A stretch of 64,000 nucleotides of DNA from Hemibagrus wyckioides (GCF_019097595.1 NC_080717.1:17487336-17551335), one strand, 5' to 3'. Positions 17,601-30,600 are shown, numbered from the stretch's first letter. Made by a program: numbers and translations. The notes: generated by a model from the letters alone, not told the origin.

Positions 17601-18300
17601 GCATGAGCACGTGCTGGGCATGCGAGTCCTAGTGACGGAGGTTCACACTGCATCGATTAACCTCCATGTGTGTATTGATTACTCTGCACCGTAGCACAGT
17701 GGAGATGATACACATGCATTGATTAACCACCATCACTTGCACAGTGTCTGCCTTCCCTCCTATCCATCCTGTTGCAATACAAACCATAATATAACATTAA
17801 CAACAATACACACATGGAGTTGCACAGCAAAATTCAGGGAGCTTGAATTGTCCTGGTTCTACTAGACTACCAGCTACTACATAGAGCTTTTCACAATGTC
17901 AGGGTTACAGGATATAAAATGCTCCTCCTATTTATGGAAATCTCTCACAGGTAGAATTTGTTTGGTCTTCCATATTACATTGCTAAAAAAAAAGTGAACT
18001 AGTTAGCTAAGCTTAGAAGATTTGTCACAACAAACATCACAAGTTTGTAGCTAACCTTACAGTAACATACCAGTTTATTATCTAAAATTACAACATGATA
18101 GAGCATATGAGGAATCAAACATGATGGGCCATGATATGGCAATAATAATAATGACAGGGTGTGTGGCTCAACACAAAGCAATGTTAATGTTACCACCACA
18201 AAGTCAATTATTTTCTTTTGACAGCAAGAGTGTTGCTCCTCTCATACCACAGCAATGTCAATGATTACAGTTTTTAATTTATTAAAGAATGACAAGCTGT
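11670..18300. other. Long gene-free stretch
   Basis: Contains a SINE tail fragment on the minus strand (about 14808-14870), a (TTC)n run (16859-16901) and a GC-richer patch at 15990-16500. Positions 13500-14580 are more complex than their surroundings and hold several 60-70 codon frames on both strands, possibly a decayed transposon; I cannot assign a family. Confidence 0.45.
16859..16901. repeat. (TTC)n microsatellite
   Basis: Uninterrupted TTC/CTT triplets over about 43 bp. Confidence 0.98.
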
Positions 18301-18309
18301 ATTTTTCAG

Positions 18310-18505
18310 CCAGCTGTGTTGAACCTAATCCACAAAAGGCTGGTGTGGGTGCAGCTTTTCATTCCAACCAAGCAGAAGCCACATCTGCGTCTATTGAAAG
18401 CCAAGATCAACTGATTAAACAGGTGGAATCAGGTGTGACTTCTCATTGGAATGAAAACCTGCACCCACACCAGCCCTTTGCTGATACGATTGGACACCCC
18501 TGTTT
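18310..18505. mobile_element. Palindromic (foldback) MITE, probably hAT-type
   Basis: The left arm 'ggctggtgtgggtgcagcttttcattccaa' is repeated inverted at the right end (rc of 'ttggaatgaaaacctgcacccacaccagcc'). The outer ends resemble each other inverted (ttgaacctaatcc / gatacgattggaca). The whole folds on itself. The family assignment is from memory of a widespread fish repeat. Confidence 0.75.
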
Positions 18506-18626
18506 TAACCTAATATAGTTAGACGTTGTGGAACATTAGTTCCTGTTATCACTTACATTATATAACAGCTACAGTCATTTCCTCAATAGTGTATTTTTCT
18601 CTGTTTTGAAGAAAAAGAAGAAAATG

Positions 18627-18690
18627 CTTTTATTATTACTGCATATTACATTACAGCACAGTGGAATGCTTTTCTTCATATATCCCGGTT
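18627..18690 (-). mobile_element. SINE 3' tail fragment
   Basis: Read on the minus strand it matches 'gaagaaaag.attccactgtgctgtaatgtaa', the tail of the SINE copies at 50668-50885 (minus) and 62961-63190 (plus). Confidence 0.7.
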
Positions 18691-18920
18691 ACTAAGACCA
18701 AAAACACAGCTAGTTGCTTTACAGAGAAACTGGAAAGCTGAAACTCTCTGTCCTGAAGACTCTCCTCAAATATTACTGTTACAACATGCGCACACTGGAG
18801 ACTACTTCCATAAATAAAATATCCTTACAGTAAAACTAGAAATAGATTGCAAACTGATTTATAGTTTTAGAAAGGCAGAGAACTGGAAAAATAGCAAAAG
18901 TGAAAGTGATGACAAAACAT

Positions 18921-18921
18921 A

Positions 18922-18952
<31 letters not shown>
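18921..18952. repeat. (GAT)n microsatellite
   Basis: Ten or so GAT triplets. Confidence 0.95.
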
Positions 18953-19608
18953 GGGACTTGGGTGAGGGAGAAGGTGAGCATAATGTAAATGAAATTTAGA
19001 GAGGACAGGACTGTTCAAATTTAAGATCAGCACAGGCTAGCAACATATCTGTTGTTTGTGTTACCTCAATGGATTGAAGTCAAGATCTTGCTGATGGACT
19101 GCAGCAACCCAAACTGCTGAGAAAGTACCTGAGCCGGAAATTTGGAGATCAGCAACAACCTTTCAGCTTCTGCTGGTTTGAGCAGTATGCCTAACTTAAC
19201 TATTCTGTATAAATGGAAGTTCATGTCATTTTCAAAATAACATGGAACATGTGAACAAAGCTTTTCATGTCTAAATCCATCGTTGGAGGAAAAAAAATGG
19301 TGGCAGCATGCAAACAGCAACCTTACTGGAGAAGACTAAAACAGCTGGATATTAATCAAATCATTGATCATTACGCCTTTAACCACAACAGCAGAAGGAT
19401 TGTTGTTTGAATTCTGTGTGCACAAATCAATATTTTTTTGGAAGTTAACATATACTAAACCAGTCACAGTAGAAACCTTTTGTTTTGTTTTTTTGTGTAA
19501 CATATGTTACTGGAGACTGTTGCTTGGCTTTTTTTTCAACTGGCATGCTTAGTTTGTAGTTCATCAGCACCAAGTTATTTGAGTTATGCATGAGATTTCT
19601 GCAACTAT

Positions 19609-19762
19609 TTACATTAACGGCGTTTGGCAGATGCCCTTATCCAGAGTAATTTACCAGTGAGAAATTGAGGGTTAAGGCCCTTGCTCAGGGGCCCAGTCCT
19701 GGAACTAACAACTTTCCAATCAGTAGTCCAGCACCTTAACCACTGAGCTACCACTTCCCCAT
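19609..19762 (-). mobile_element. tRNA-derived SINE, near full length
   Basis: On the minus strand: ggggaagtggtagctcagtg (box A), 'aaagttgttagttccagga' (decayed box B), 'gagcaagggccttaaccctc', and tail 'ggataagggcatctgccaaacgccgtt'. Confidence 0.85.
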
Positions 19763-19769
19763 TTAAAAA

Positions 19770-21610
19770 CCAGAACAATGGCTTTGAACTGCCACTAATA
19801 CAAACAGCTTTGATATTATGGTTTAGGACTGCAATTGCTGTGAACAGTTTTGCACTCAAGTCAAAGTCTCCAGACCCCCCCCTAGAAATTTTAATTAGTT
19901 TTCTCTAATTCTTGTGGGGATCTATATCACCTCAGCATCCACATGCTTTCCGCAAGATTGCTTGCCCTCATTAAAATAAATAATTTTTGTATGGTGTTTC
20001 ACAGACTCCCAAAGCTGATGTACAACCTCTAGTCTCAATCAGGCCTTGTGAACCTTCAGCAAGCATGTAAAAAATTCATTTCAGTACTATGTATACTGTA
20101 TATAAAGATGTAATGTGCAACTCATGGTTGTATTTTGTATTTGCATCCAGAAGGAACACATTACATACCCTGAAACAACCCTGCTTTAGCCTACAACTAA
20201 GCCATGAGAACATAATAAAAAAGACAATTTTGCCAAAGCTTGTGATCCTATTGTGATGCAGCTCGTTTAAATGAATTGTTCAAAAAAGAAAAGCTCATGA
20301 AAGGCCTACTACTAATAAAGCACTTCACAAAGTGACAGGTGAGAAAACATGAACATTGTACGATGCAAAGACACCTATAATCTCACCAGTCATCAGGTAA
20401 AAAGTGGGTTATTGCACCACATTCAAAGAACACAATGTATTTAGTGCTGTTTTACACTGTTTGCTAGGTAGTAACCAAGAAAAAACTCAAAAGGACCTGC
20501 AAATCTCTGAAGGCAAATGCGATTTCATTTTCAGGTGAGAAATACTTTCACACAGACATCAATCCAACGTAAGATCACATGGCAGTTGGAAAATGAGACA
20601 ACAAATCAATTCCAGTGATATATATGCCATTTCTACCTTGTCAGTTTTGGGACTAAGAGGGCAATTAGGTACTACTTTTTAAACTCACATTTTCCTTGCA
20701 AAAAAATAAGAAAAAAGACCAGGCATGTGTCTCGTCATTTTTCCCCCCCACAGAGATTTATCATATCTAAGAAACACGGCCATTTTCTCAACTGTCAAGC
20801 CATTTCCTCACCATACTCTATCATAGCGTAGCAGATTCATCATCTTCTCATGCCTGCAGGACAATGTGTAGGTAGGGGGAAAAAAGACTCAATTTACTAA
20901 GTCATTTCAGAGCAGGTCATAGATCAAGACATCCTTTATGAGCCTCTCTTTTAGTATTCAGCAAGATATGTCCAAAAATAGACACTGAAAGTGCTAATGC
21001 TAGTTTTGCACGTATGAGTGTTTAAGGGATGGCAGGCCAAGGGGGAGGTCGTGCCGAAGGTCAGAACTGAATTACTGCCTGTCACTGTTAGGACAGGATG
21101 AGTGTAGATACAGAGAGACCCTGTCAGGGGCCAGAGGCTTACCGTCCCACACAGCACGGCAGAAACGGTGAGACAGGAAGGCCACATTCCAGGGCACCTG
21201 TCCCAGAAAACATTCAGTGAAATGACTTACCTTAAGCAAGATTTTCCAATTTCCTGTCAAGTCAAGGTCAATTCAGAGTCAGAGACGGAAGTGACAGGTG
21301 AGAAAGTCCCTGCAGAAAAAGTGCCGGAATAACAATGTTAAATGTGCAACCTTGACTTTTGGAAAGATGTTGCTGCTTTCTGGAGCCAAGTAGCTAATGA
21401 TTGCAGCAAGCTTTATATTACTCTGGAGTTTAGAAAACTGAGTTGAAGTAGTGACTATAATCTGGTGAACAAGTCCTGAAAAAATGTCCTGAAAAATCCA
21501 AACAAGCATTATACTGTAGCAATAGCAGTGCTTGTAAGAGTTTGTCGTGATACATGTAAAGAACTTCCTAATACATTCATAAAATTTGCATTTATATTAC
21601 AAAAAAATAT
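19770..21610. other. Gene-free stretch
   Basis: No supported gene. A possible 55-nt exon-like segment on the minus strand (21143-21197) is discussed under findings. Confidence 0.45.
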
Positions 21611-21617
21611 TATAAAG

Positions 21618-21935
21618 CTGGGCAGCATGGTGACTTAGTGGTGACTAAGCACTGTTGCCTCACAGCAAGAAGGTCCTGGGTTTGAATCCCGGGTTCAAAC
21701 AGGTAGGGGCCTTTTTGTGTGGAGTTCTTGTGTGGGTTTCCTCCAGGTACTCTGGTTTCCTCCCACAGTCCAAAAAAACGTTTACATTAGGTTGATTGGT
21801 AATTCTAAATTGCCTATAGGAGTGTGTGGTTGTCTGTCTATATGTGGCCCTGTGATGGACTGGCGACCTGTCCAGGGTGTACCCCTGCCTTTTGCCCAAT
21901 GTGTGCTGGGATAGGCTCTAGGAATAGGTTTGGAT
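21618..21935 (+). mobile_element. tRNA-headed SINE (common fish family)
   Basis: The head 'ggcagcatggtgacttagtg' and box-B-like 'gggtttgaatcccgggttc' are followed by the family body 'gtgggtttcctccaggtactctggtttcctcccacagtcc', 'gattggtaattctaaattgcc', 'gatggactggcgacctgtccagggtgtacc' and 'gctgggataggctct'. Best preserved copy of this family in the window. Confidence 0.85.
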
Positions 21936-22014
21936 CCCTTATTTCCAGTAAAGGGAAATAATACTCTCTCATACAAAGACAGTCTATAGAATTCCAATGT
22001 GTGCTTCCAATGTT

Positions 22015-23225
22015 GTGGCAAAATTGCTGCTCATAGAGTTCAGTTCAGCATTCAACACAATCATTCCTTACCATCTGAAAAGCTGAGTCTGCTAGGCCTG
22101 AACACCTCCATCTGCAGCTGGATTCTAGACTTCCTGACTGTGAGACCTCGGGGGCAGCATCTTCAACATGACCACACTGAGCACTGGAGCCCCTCAGGGC
22201 TGTGTACTCAGCCCACTGCTGTTCAATATGCTGACTCGAAACACATCAAGTTCACCGATGGCACTACTGCGGTAGGTCTCATCAACAAGAAAGATGAGTC
22301 AGCATACAGAGAGGAGGTGAAAAAGCTGCATTGAAATTTTGAAAAACAAAAGAGGTTGTTGACTTTAGGAGAGTACAGAGCGACCATTTTCCGCTGAACA
22401 TTAATAGATCCTTTGTGGGGATCATCGAGAGCTCCAAATTCCTTGGTGTTCACACTGGTCCCTAAATACCAGCTTTATCACAAGAAAAGCCCAGCAGAGT
22501 CTCTACTTTCTGCAAAGGCTGAGGAAATTCCATCTCCCACCCCCATATTGTTTTACATAATGACTATCAAGAGCATCCGGCATCACTGCCTGGTTTGGGA
22601 ATTGCACCATCTCGGACCGAACGACCCTGCAGTGGATAGTGAGGACTGCTAAAAAGATCATCTGAGTCTCTCATCCCTCTACCACGGACATTTACATCAC
22701 ACGCTGCATCAACAAAGCCAACATCATCCTCACACACACTCTTCACCATTCTGCCACCTTGAAAAAGGTCCTGAAGCATTCGGGGCTCACACAACCAGAC
22801 TGTGTAGCAGTTTCTTTCCTCAAGCCATCAGACTCCTTATTTCCCAGAGAATGGAATGACACACACACACACACTCAACTATATATATCTCTGCAATTTT
22901 TACACAGTGCTTTTTCAATGCTGATACAAAACTCTGCTAAATGTTTTGTTTACAACCAAAGCATCCTCACTTGCACTCTACAGAAGTGTACACTAAACTG
23001 CACTGCTCTCTGTACACTGTACTGTAGTGTAATGTCTTGTATTGTACTGTCTCATCATTACTCAATACACTTTTCTCCTCTTAACACTCACTTAAAAATC
23101 TTGTATGGTAGCATTACTTGTATTGTCCTCTGCTTTATATATAACAGTTTCCATGAATTTCCTCATTAGTAAATCGATTTGGATAAAAGGGTCTGCTAAA
23201 CAAATAAACCTAATGTATATGTACA
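22015..23225 (+). pseudogene. Decayed L2-like LINE (reverse transcriptase remnant)
   Basis: Broken RT motifs in plus-strand frames: a 'SSAFNTI'-like block near 22050, '[13 protein letters not shown]'-like text at about 22185-22225, and '[11 protein letters not shown]' at about 22250-22285, where the catalytic F/YADD has decayed to FTDG. The C-terminal 'YREEVKKL' and a Cys-poor tail follow. The 3' end, near 23190, reads 'gataaaagggtctgctaaac'. Many frame breaks; no function expected. Confidence 0.8.
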
Positions 23226-24674
23226 TACAGTATAGGTTTCAGTTGTATAATGTAAATAATTTAAATTGTGAGACACAAAACTAGTTCTGGGTGCTTTAAA
23301 CCTAAACAGTACAATATTATAGATAACTTTTCTGTAGAAAGACAGAGCTTGGGTATGTTTGTGTTGTTAATAGCTTCAGAACTTATAGGTACAACTCAAA
23401 TAATGCTTGTATTCAATTGGAGCTTCAAATTGAAGTAGAAATTCTTGAAAAAATTGTGAGAGACTACTGGCTAAAGTTAGTTATTAGTATTAAGCCATGA
23501 AATGAAACTAAAACGTGTGAATGAATATACACACTACTTCTTTTCTGTAACTCTTCTGTACTCCAAGCACACCTGATCCAGACTGATCAGCTATTTGGCA
23601 AAACCTTCATTATAGAAAACTGCACTGTGCTCAAAGCTGGAATGGAAGCAGCCTCATTCTCCTACACTTCAGTGCCCTCTGCTGGATAACAGCAGTAGAA
23701 ACAACACAGCCTTGTAATTCAGGTTTAATATCTATGAAAGATTTATTAAACCCTTCAAAAGGAAGCAGTTAAACGGTCACTCACTTTTTTACTGTGGAAA
23801 AAACAATGTACTAAATGCTTCCATAAATTAAGATGAATGACTTCTGCTCAGCTTCATTTGATGTATACATTTCCCATAACAGCAAGATAACAGTAACGAG
23901 AGGTGGAAAAAATAAAATGACAAATTTAAGGGGAAATTATGTTCTTTTTTTTTATTAAATAACTGTTTGACATAGCAACACAATCATCAGATTTAAAATC
24001 ATAAAAGAAAAGATTTGTAAAAGCTTTAAAAAGTAAAGCATTAGAACAAAGAAAAGAGCAGCCAAGTAATCAAATTATGGTACATGAAATGTGCTGAACT
24101 GAGTTGAGTAATTGGATTGAAAATATAAATTGGATTAACAGGACTACAAAATTAGATTGAAAGTAAGTTCAAAGGTTACAAAATGAATCAGAATTGAAGT
24201 GAAGATAATGGATGAGCACGCATAACCCAGTCTTACAGCATACTAGACAACATACATATTTTAACAGATCTAGTAGTTGGGTAATCAAGACATAAAACAA
24301 AAAAAAGATGCTTAAAATATTACTCATTTTAAAAATATATTTCAATTCCCATATTAAGTCCTGCTGTATTAGTGACCCAAAACACAAATGCAGACAATAA
24401 ATAGAAACACCCTGTGTCCAGATACCACGGAGAACAGAAATACCCAAGTGTAGAAGGAATTCCCTCAAAGCTTGCCTTAAGACATCACAGATAATATCCA
24501 CCAAGAACTGCTTGTACTTTTTCTTTGACAGGTTCTTCCTCTCAAAGTCTAGATCACTAAATTCTTTGTGACGGTATACATTAACCCTACAAACACAGTG
24601 TGGGAATTACAATGTGACAATACATCATATATTCATGTAACGACTGATTAGTAGCCAACTTGTACATTCTGGCT
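23226..24674 (-). other. hmmr 3' flank / 3' UTR
   Basis: Sequence downstream of the hmmr stop. Candidate poly(A) signals (AATAAA on the minus strand) are at 23951-23956 and 23742-23747. An unexplained open frame at 24169-24589 is described under findings. No other gene is seen. Confidence 0.45.
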
Positions 24675-27600
24675 CTATCTCAGAGGCATCACAGGCTGCT
24701 GATTCTCTTTATGCTCGTGTTTGAAGGCCTTGCTGGGGTCAAACCGGCGTGGCGCCTCACTGGACTTGAGCTGCTCCAGTTCCCTCTTCTGCTTCCCCAC
24801 TAGTGTCCTCAGCTTAGTCACTTCCTGTGAAGCAAACGGTAAACTCAGTAAACTCATCTAAACAGTAAACATCTATACAGCACAGCTTAGAGTAGCCCTC
24901 ACTTGAGAGATTCAGCACTACTGTTTACCACACGAGTGAGGCAATCCTGACCTGCTTGAGCTCCAAGTTGTCCTCCTTGAGCTTGACCATGTGCTTGATT
25001 TTCTGTCGTTGGTTCTGATGGCCCAGCAGGTTGGCATAGGCGCCTGCCAGCTTATTCAGCTCTGCCTGAGTGGCCCCTTTCTCAGACAGCAATGCATCCC
25101 TTTCTGCTGCAAAGCCATCTAGCTGCTCCTGTGGTCCAATAGAAGGAAGAAGGAAATAGGCATGAGGCATGTTAGAAAGCCACAACAAGTGCCAGCATCA
25201 GCAACACAGGCTCAGAAAAAACAAAACAAACAAAAAAAAAACCCAGATCAAGACTTCTAAATAAAGAGAGTCAAAAGTTGTGAAAACTTTGTGACAAAAG
25301 TAATTTCATAGCACAGGCTCACCTGGAAGGGCTTAACTTTAGAGTAGAGCTGTTCATACAATGTCCTCCAGTGCTCAGTCTCATCATTTGATGTGCTGTA
25401 ATAAACAAATACAAACATAGCTTTTATTTGTTAAATATTATATAATTATACATAATTGCAATAAACACAAATACCAGCCACCTTTACACTGACTTAAGAC
25501 ACTGGTTTAATAAGCAAGGGGTTGTATACCATAGCATAGTTGAATTCTCAAAAGAAAAGGCATGCAATAAAAAAAAATAATAATCTAAATGCATGGTTCG
25601 GACAGTAGTTCTGGCTGTAACAAAGAGGCAAGAAATATATTAATGCACTTGTTCTATAATTATTACAAGTCCTTTAGTAATAGGTTCTTCACAGCGACAA
25701 ACCTATAGCCTCAGGAGCAGCTTGGCTTGCATGGCCGATACAGGACTTCTGTCCAAATCTTTCTCTAAAAAGCTGTTTTGGACTTCTCAGATAAAAATAA
25801 ATGCCCCAAGGCTCAGTGCTTTTGGTGAGATGCTTGAGTCTAGCCCATTTGTACTGAGACTAACCTTGACAGACTTCTGGGAATTAAGTCCCTCAATATG
25901 TTTCAGCTATTGGATGTGATTCAGCCTCAATATTGCTTCATTTTAATTTCATTCAACTTAATCAATTCCACAGAGCTAGTCCCTAGAAAATACAGGAGCA
26001 TTGAGTGACTGTTACTGCTTCACCTTGTTTGTGCCTCTGTGAGCTGTTCCTTTAATTTGTGCTGCTCCTGCTCCATCTGCTGGCAGAGTTGCTCTTTCTC
26101 CTGCTCCATCCGCTGGCGGAGCTGCTCCTTCTCCTGCTCCATCTGCTGGCAGAGTTGCTCTTTCTCCTGCTCCATCTGCTGGAAGAGTTGCTCCTTCTCC
26201 TGCTCCATCCGCTGGCGGAGCTGCTCCTTCTCCTGCTCCATCCGCTGGCGGAGCTGCTCCTTCTCCTGCTCCATCCGCTGGAAGAGCTGCTCCTTCTCCT
26301 CCTCCATCTGCTGGCAGAGCTGCTCATTCTTCTCCATCTGATGGCAGAGCCGGTCCTTCTCCTGCTCCATCTGCTGGCAGAGCTGCTCATTCTTCTCCAT
26401 CTGATGGCAGAGCCGGTCCTTCTCCTGCTCCATCTGCTGGCAGAGCTGCTCCTTCTCCTGCTCCATCTGCTGGCAGAGCTGCTCCTTCTCCTGCTCCATC
26501 TGCTGGCAGAGCTGCTCCTTCTCCTGCTCCATCTGCTGGCAGAGCTGCTCCTTCTCCCTCGTCATCTGCTGGCAGAGCTGCTCATTCTTCTCCATCTGAT
26601 GGCAGAGCTGGTCCTTCTCCTGCTCCATCTGCTGACGGAGCTGCTCCTTCTCCTGCTCAAGCTGCTCCTTTTCCTGTTTCAATGCCTCCATCTGCACCTG
26701 GAGGAGCCGTGCCTCGTGAACGTTGCCTTCTGCTGACTCCCTCCGCTGCTGCTGAGTCTGCTCCACCTCAGCTAGGGCTTGCCGTTTCTCCTCTTGCTCC
26801 TGTGCTAACTCCTCCTTGGCCAGCCTCAAGTCCATCTCACATTGGGCCAGCTTAGTCTGGACCTCTAGCTGCATCCTGAACACAAACAAAATTATATAAA
26901 AATGTATTGTTTAGAATATATGATTCAGCTGTATAACATTAATTCATATTCGCTAAATTCATGTATTCTCATATAAAATAAACAGTTATAAAATAACATT
27001 CTTCCTCTTTTTTTATATATAAAATTTTAACCCTTACACTCCTAATTATGAAATTAAGTCAGGCTTGGCTGTACGCATATTATTGCATCTGAGTGTGTAT
27101 CTGACCTGGTATGCTCCTCCTTCTCCTTTTCCTGAGTGTGCTGCTGGTGCAGGAGTTTATTCTGTTCATCCTGCAGTTGCTGAGTGATTCTGCTCAGCTC
27201 CTCCTTCAGTTCCTGTACACGAGTCTGATCCTGCTCTCGCTGTGTACTGAGAGCCTGCGTGGTGCTGAAGGGAATAAGGGATTAATAGCATGATCTGATT
27301 TGAGTCAGGGGTTTAAAAACTAGTGCTCAGGACTTACCTCTCTAGCTCAGCAGCCATGTCACCTAACTTTCCCAGCGAGTTGTTGTGTTCGTCCTGTAGT
27401 TTCTTCACAGTCTCCTGATGAACCTCTTCCAAAGTCCTGTTCTCTGTTTTGTGCCTACCAAAAGATTACCAGCATTAACCGGTGATCATTCAGTGATTAC
27501 GGCAAACTTAAAGCTTGTTTCCCGTCAGTGAGATCTCACCTCTCTAGTTCTGCACGGGCGTTCTTCAGTTCTTCCTCCATTGTGAGCTTCTCCTCGGTCA

Positions 27601-30600
27601 GGAGACGGATGGTCTCATGCAGGAGCTTGTCCTGCTCCTCGAGCACATTCACTTCCTCCAGCACCTCTTCCAGCTCTGCCTCTAACTGCTTCCTCTCTTT
27701 GTCTAGGTCTTCACGCAGAGATGCCATCGTGCTGGACAGGGACTCATTACGAGTCTGTGGGCAAAGTTCACATTTCAGATAACAACTTCAGTTTCCAAAG
27801 CACTTTGGCACATGAGCTTTTAAAACTTCATGTCAGTTTCATTACAGTTGCCCTTCTATTTGAGGTTCAGTTATAAATATGATGTACATATAAAGTAGGA
27901 GCATCATTTTCCACTTACATGTCAAGGTTAATAAAAAGTAAACACCACATCGAAATTATGTGCATGATTTGGTGACTCAGATGGCCGAGTAATTAACTGA
28001 GCAAAAAAAATTGGTCAATATGCGTGAAGCACTCTCCAATTAAATGAAGAGTGCGCTTCAGGCTGTTAAAAAAAATGCTATAAGTGTTATTACTGTTGCA
28101 GTATAGCCACTTTTAGAGAAATTGGAATCAGCATGGAAGATATTCAAGCACAAAATTAAGATGCTTGGATTGCAGACTTTTTCTAATGCGTATAATTAAA
28201 TATAACAAATTTCGTCTTAAAACAATCCCTGAAGCAGAGGGGTCAACCCTGCTAACAAGAAATTCTTTAATTTAAAAAAAACCCACCCCAATCCAATTAG
28301 ATTTTAAGTTCCCCCTCATACGATCAGTTCAGTTTTCTACATTCACCATGTCTATGTGGGTTTCCTCACAATCATCAGTTTCCTTCCACATACTTGTGGG
28401 TGGATTTATCGAAATAAATTGCACTTAGACGGGAATATGAGCGTGTGTGTGTGCCGACCCGGGAGGGACTGGTGCCATATCCAGGGTGTATTCCTGCCTC
28501 CCGCCCAATGTTCCCAGAATAGGCTCCAGAGCCGCCACAACCAGGATAAAGCTATAACAACTGTAACTGACTGAAGTGAAAGAATAAGTTGGACAATAAA
28601 TTACCTTCTCTTCCTCCAACTGTTCGGCAAGAGCAGTGTGCTGTTGCTTTAGCTTGTCATGAGCTTCTTTCTCACACTTCTTGCTCTCCTCCAATGAGCT
28701 AACTTCAGCTAGCAGTTCCTGCACTCTCCTCAGTCCTTCCTCCTGTGTCCTGGCTACTCACACACAGACACCAAGGCAGGCAGAGAGAGACATACAGACA
28801 CACATACACACACACACAGGCAGAAAGTCAGTTACATATTTAATTAAAGATTACATACAGTAGGTCTACAACTAAGTGTAACATGCAGAGTCAGCCATTT
28901 TGGAAATGAAAACTGAAATGCAAATGCAAAAGTGTAAGTGTACGCAGTCTTGTCTTGAATGACCAACTGCTGTAACTCTGCTGTTAAGGATGTTAGATGT
29001 TCATAAGCTAATAGATCACATTATACGCCGTTATAAAAATCTAAAAGTCTCCACAATCAAATATAACAGACCCCAGGGATCCAACATTAGCACATTAGCA
29101 GCTCACCCCGCTCATCCTCCATGCTCAAGCAACGCTCATTCATGTGCGCCACACGCTGGTCCAACTCCTCTTCTGTTCTTCTCAGCACCTCCTTCACTCG
29201 TGCCAGCTCCTGCTCTTGCTGTTTCACTGTGCTCTGCGAGTCCCTGAGCTCCTGCGCTCCCTTGACGATCTTCTCCTCCAGCTCTTTCTGCGTAGCCCGA
29301 GAGGCCTCCAGGTCACGCTTGTGATTTTCCAGCTCTTTCTGACGCTCCCCGAGCGTGCTGCTGCATTCCTTCAGTTCTTGCTGGCACCTCTGCAGCTCCT
29401 GCTCCTTCTCCTGTAAAATACTCCGAGACTCCTGGAGCTCCACCATGCGCCGCTCCAACTTCTGCTCCACCTCGCTGTGCATGAGGCAAGGCAGAACACG
29501 TTAGTAACAAATTACTCACTGTGTCTTGAAAAAGGGAACATGGATGTACAGTGAGGGACAAAACCTTACCCAAGTTTCTCTTGAGAATCTGAGACCCGGC
29601 GCTCCATTGTGGACTTGTCCTGCAGTTTTCCTTTTAGATCCTGATGAAGATTTATTTAAATGACAGTCGAGAACTAAAATCGAAAACTCTGACTAAAGAC
29701 TTTGCAAAGACCAATTTTTTTTGTACCGTACAAACTAAAGCCTCTTTTCCACAGTAAGGTTCGTTTTCATGATGTGTGCTGCTCAATGAAACACAATAAT
29801 ATGAGAATAAAGACACAGATTGATGCATGCATTAGCGACAGTGTCAGGAATTCATAATAAATATACAAAACATTATCATGACTTCATATATTGATTGCTT
29901 TAAAAGCAAATCTTAAGAGCAGTTCTTTTTCTTCTTCAGTATTAACATGGACTTGAGTGTAACACTTTACACTGCTGAAAAATGGTAGTGTGCATTTAGC
30001 CATGTATTGTACTGTATATATAAATAAAAATGTTATTAAATGGCTAAACGGATTCCAAAAGCAAACAAGGCCTTTATTTAAGCAGTCCAGCAGTCATTTA
30101 GTTAGGAACCAAGAAAAACAAGTCAAGACATGAGCTCAGTACTGTTATAAATACTGCACATCCATTGGATGAGATATTTATTTCCTTTTTATTATTTATA
30201 ATATATTTTAATGTATTCACAGGCCAGATGAAATCCAACGTTCTTTTGTGCAATCTGCTGAGCATGCAACTGTTTCCATGTGTGTCTGTGGCCAAAACGG
30301 TTTACTCCCTACAGTGGAAAAGAGGCTTAATATCTATATTCAGTGTCTGTACGATTCAGAACTAATCACCACATGAAATGTTTAACAATTCTATTCCACA
30401 GCACAATCACTTTCATCCCTCTGTAAAGCTAAGACCAGGAATGAACCTAGAGCTTAAACTTTACTGTAAGTAATGTTAACAAAGATTCATTTATTCTCCT
30501 ACACTATTATTTTTAAATAAAAGTGAATACTTTTTACAAGCATAAACCATTTTACAATAATTTTAATTTTATACATTCATTTTAGTTAACATAAAAAGTG

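Noticed and set aside
22223..23169. Open frames in the 22-23 kb region as novel genes
   Set aside because: They are pieces of a decayed LINE with RT motifs in changing frames.
24925..25188. Reading through the hmmr exon 18 boundaries as one longer exon
   Set aside because: The conserved C-terminal block starts right after an AG acceptor (25129-25130) and ends at a GT donor (24950-24951), and the phases match exons 17 and 19.
26047..26631. Regular 33-bp repeats considered as a CRISPR array
   Set aside because: The units are contiguous without unique spacers, they encode a coiled coil, and the genome is eukaryotic.
26059..26736. A 225-codon plus-strand frame, Leu/His/Ala-rich, and other frames on both strands across the same block
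   Set aside because: Shadow of the hmmr exon 16 minisatellite. The 33-bp period is a multiple of three, so other frames stay open too. The minus-strand frame is fixed by exon phase.
27528..27782. A Ser-rich plus-strand frame overlapping hmmr exon 13 (and similar at 29121-29416)
   Set aside because: Antisense of Glu/Leu-rich coiled-coil exons, with no independent support.
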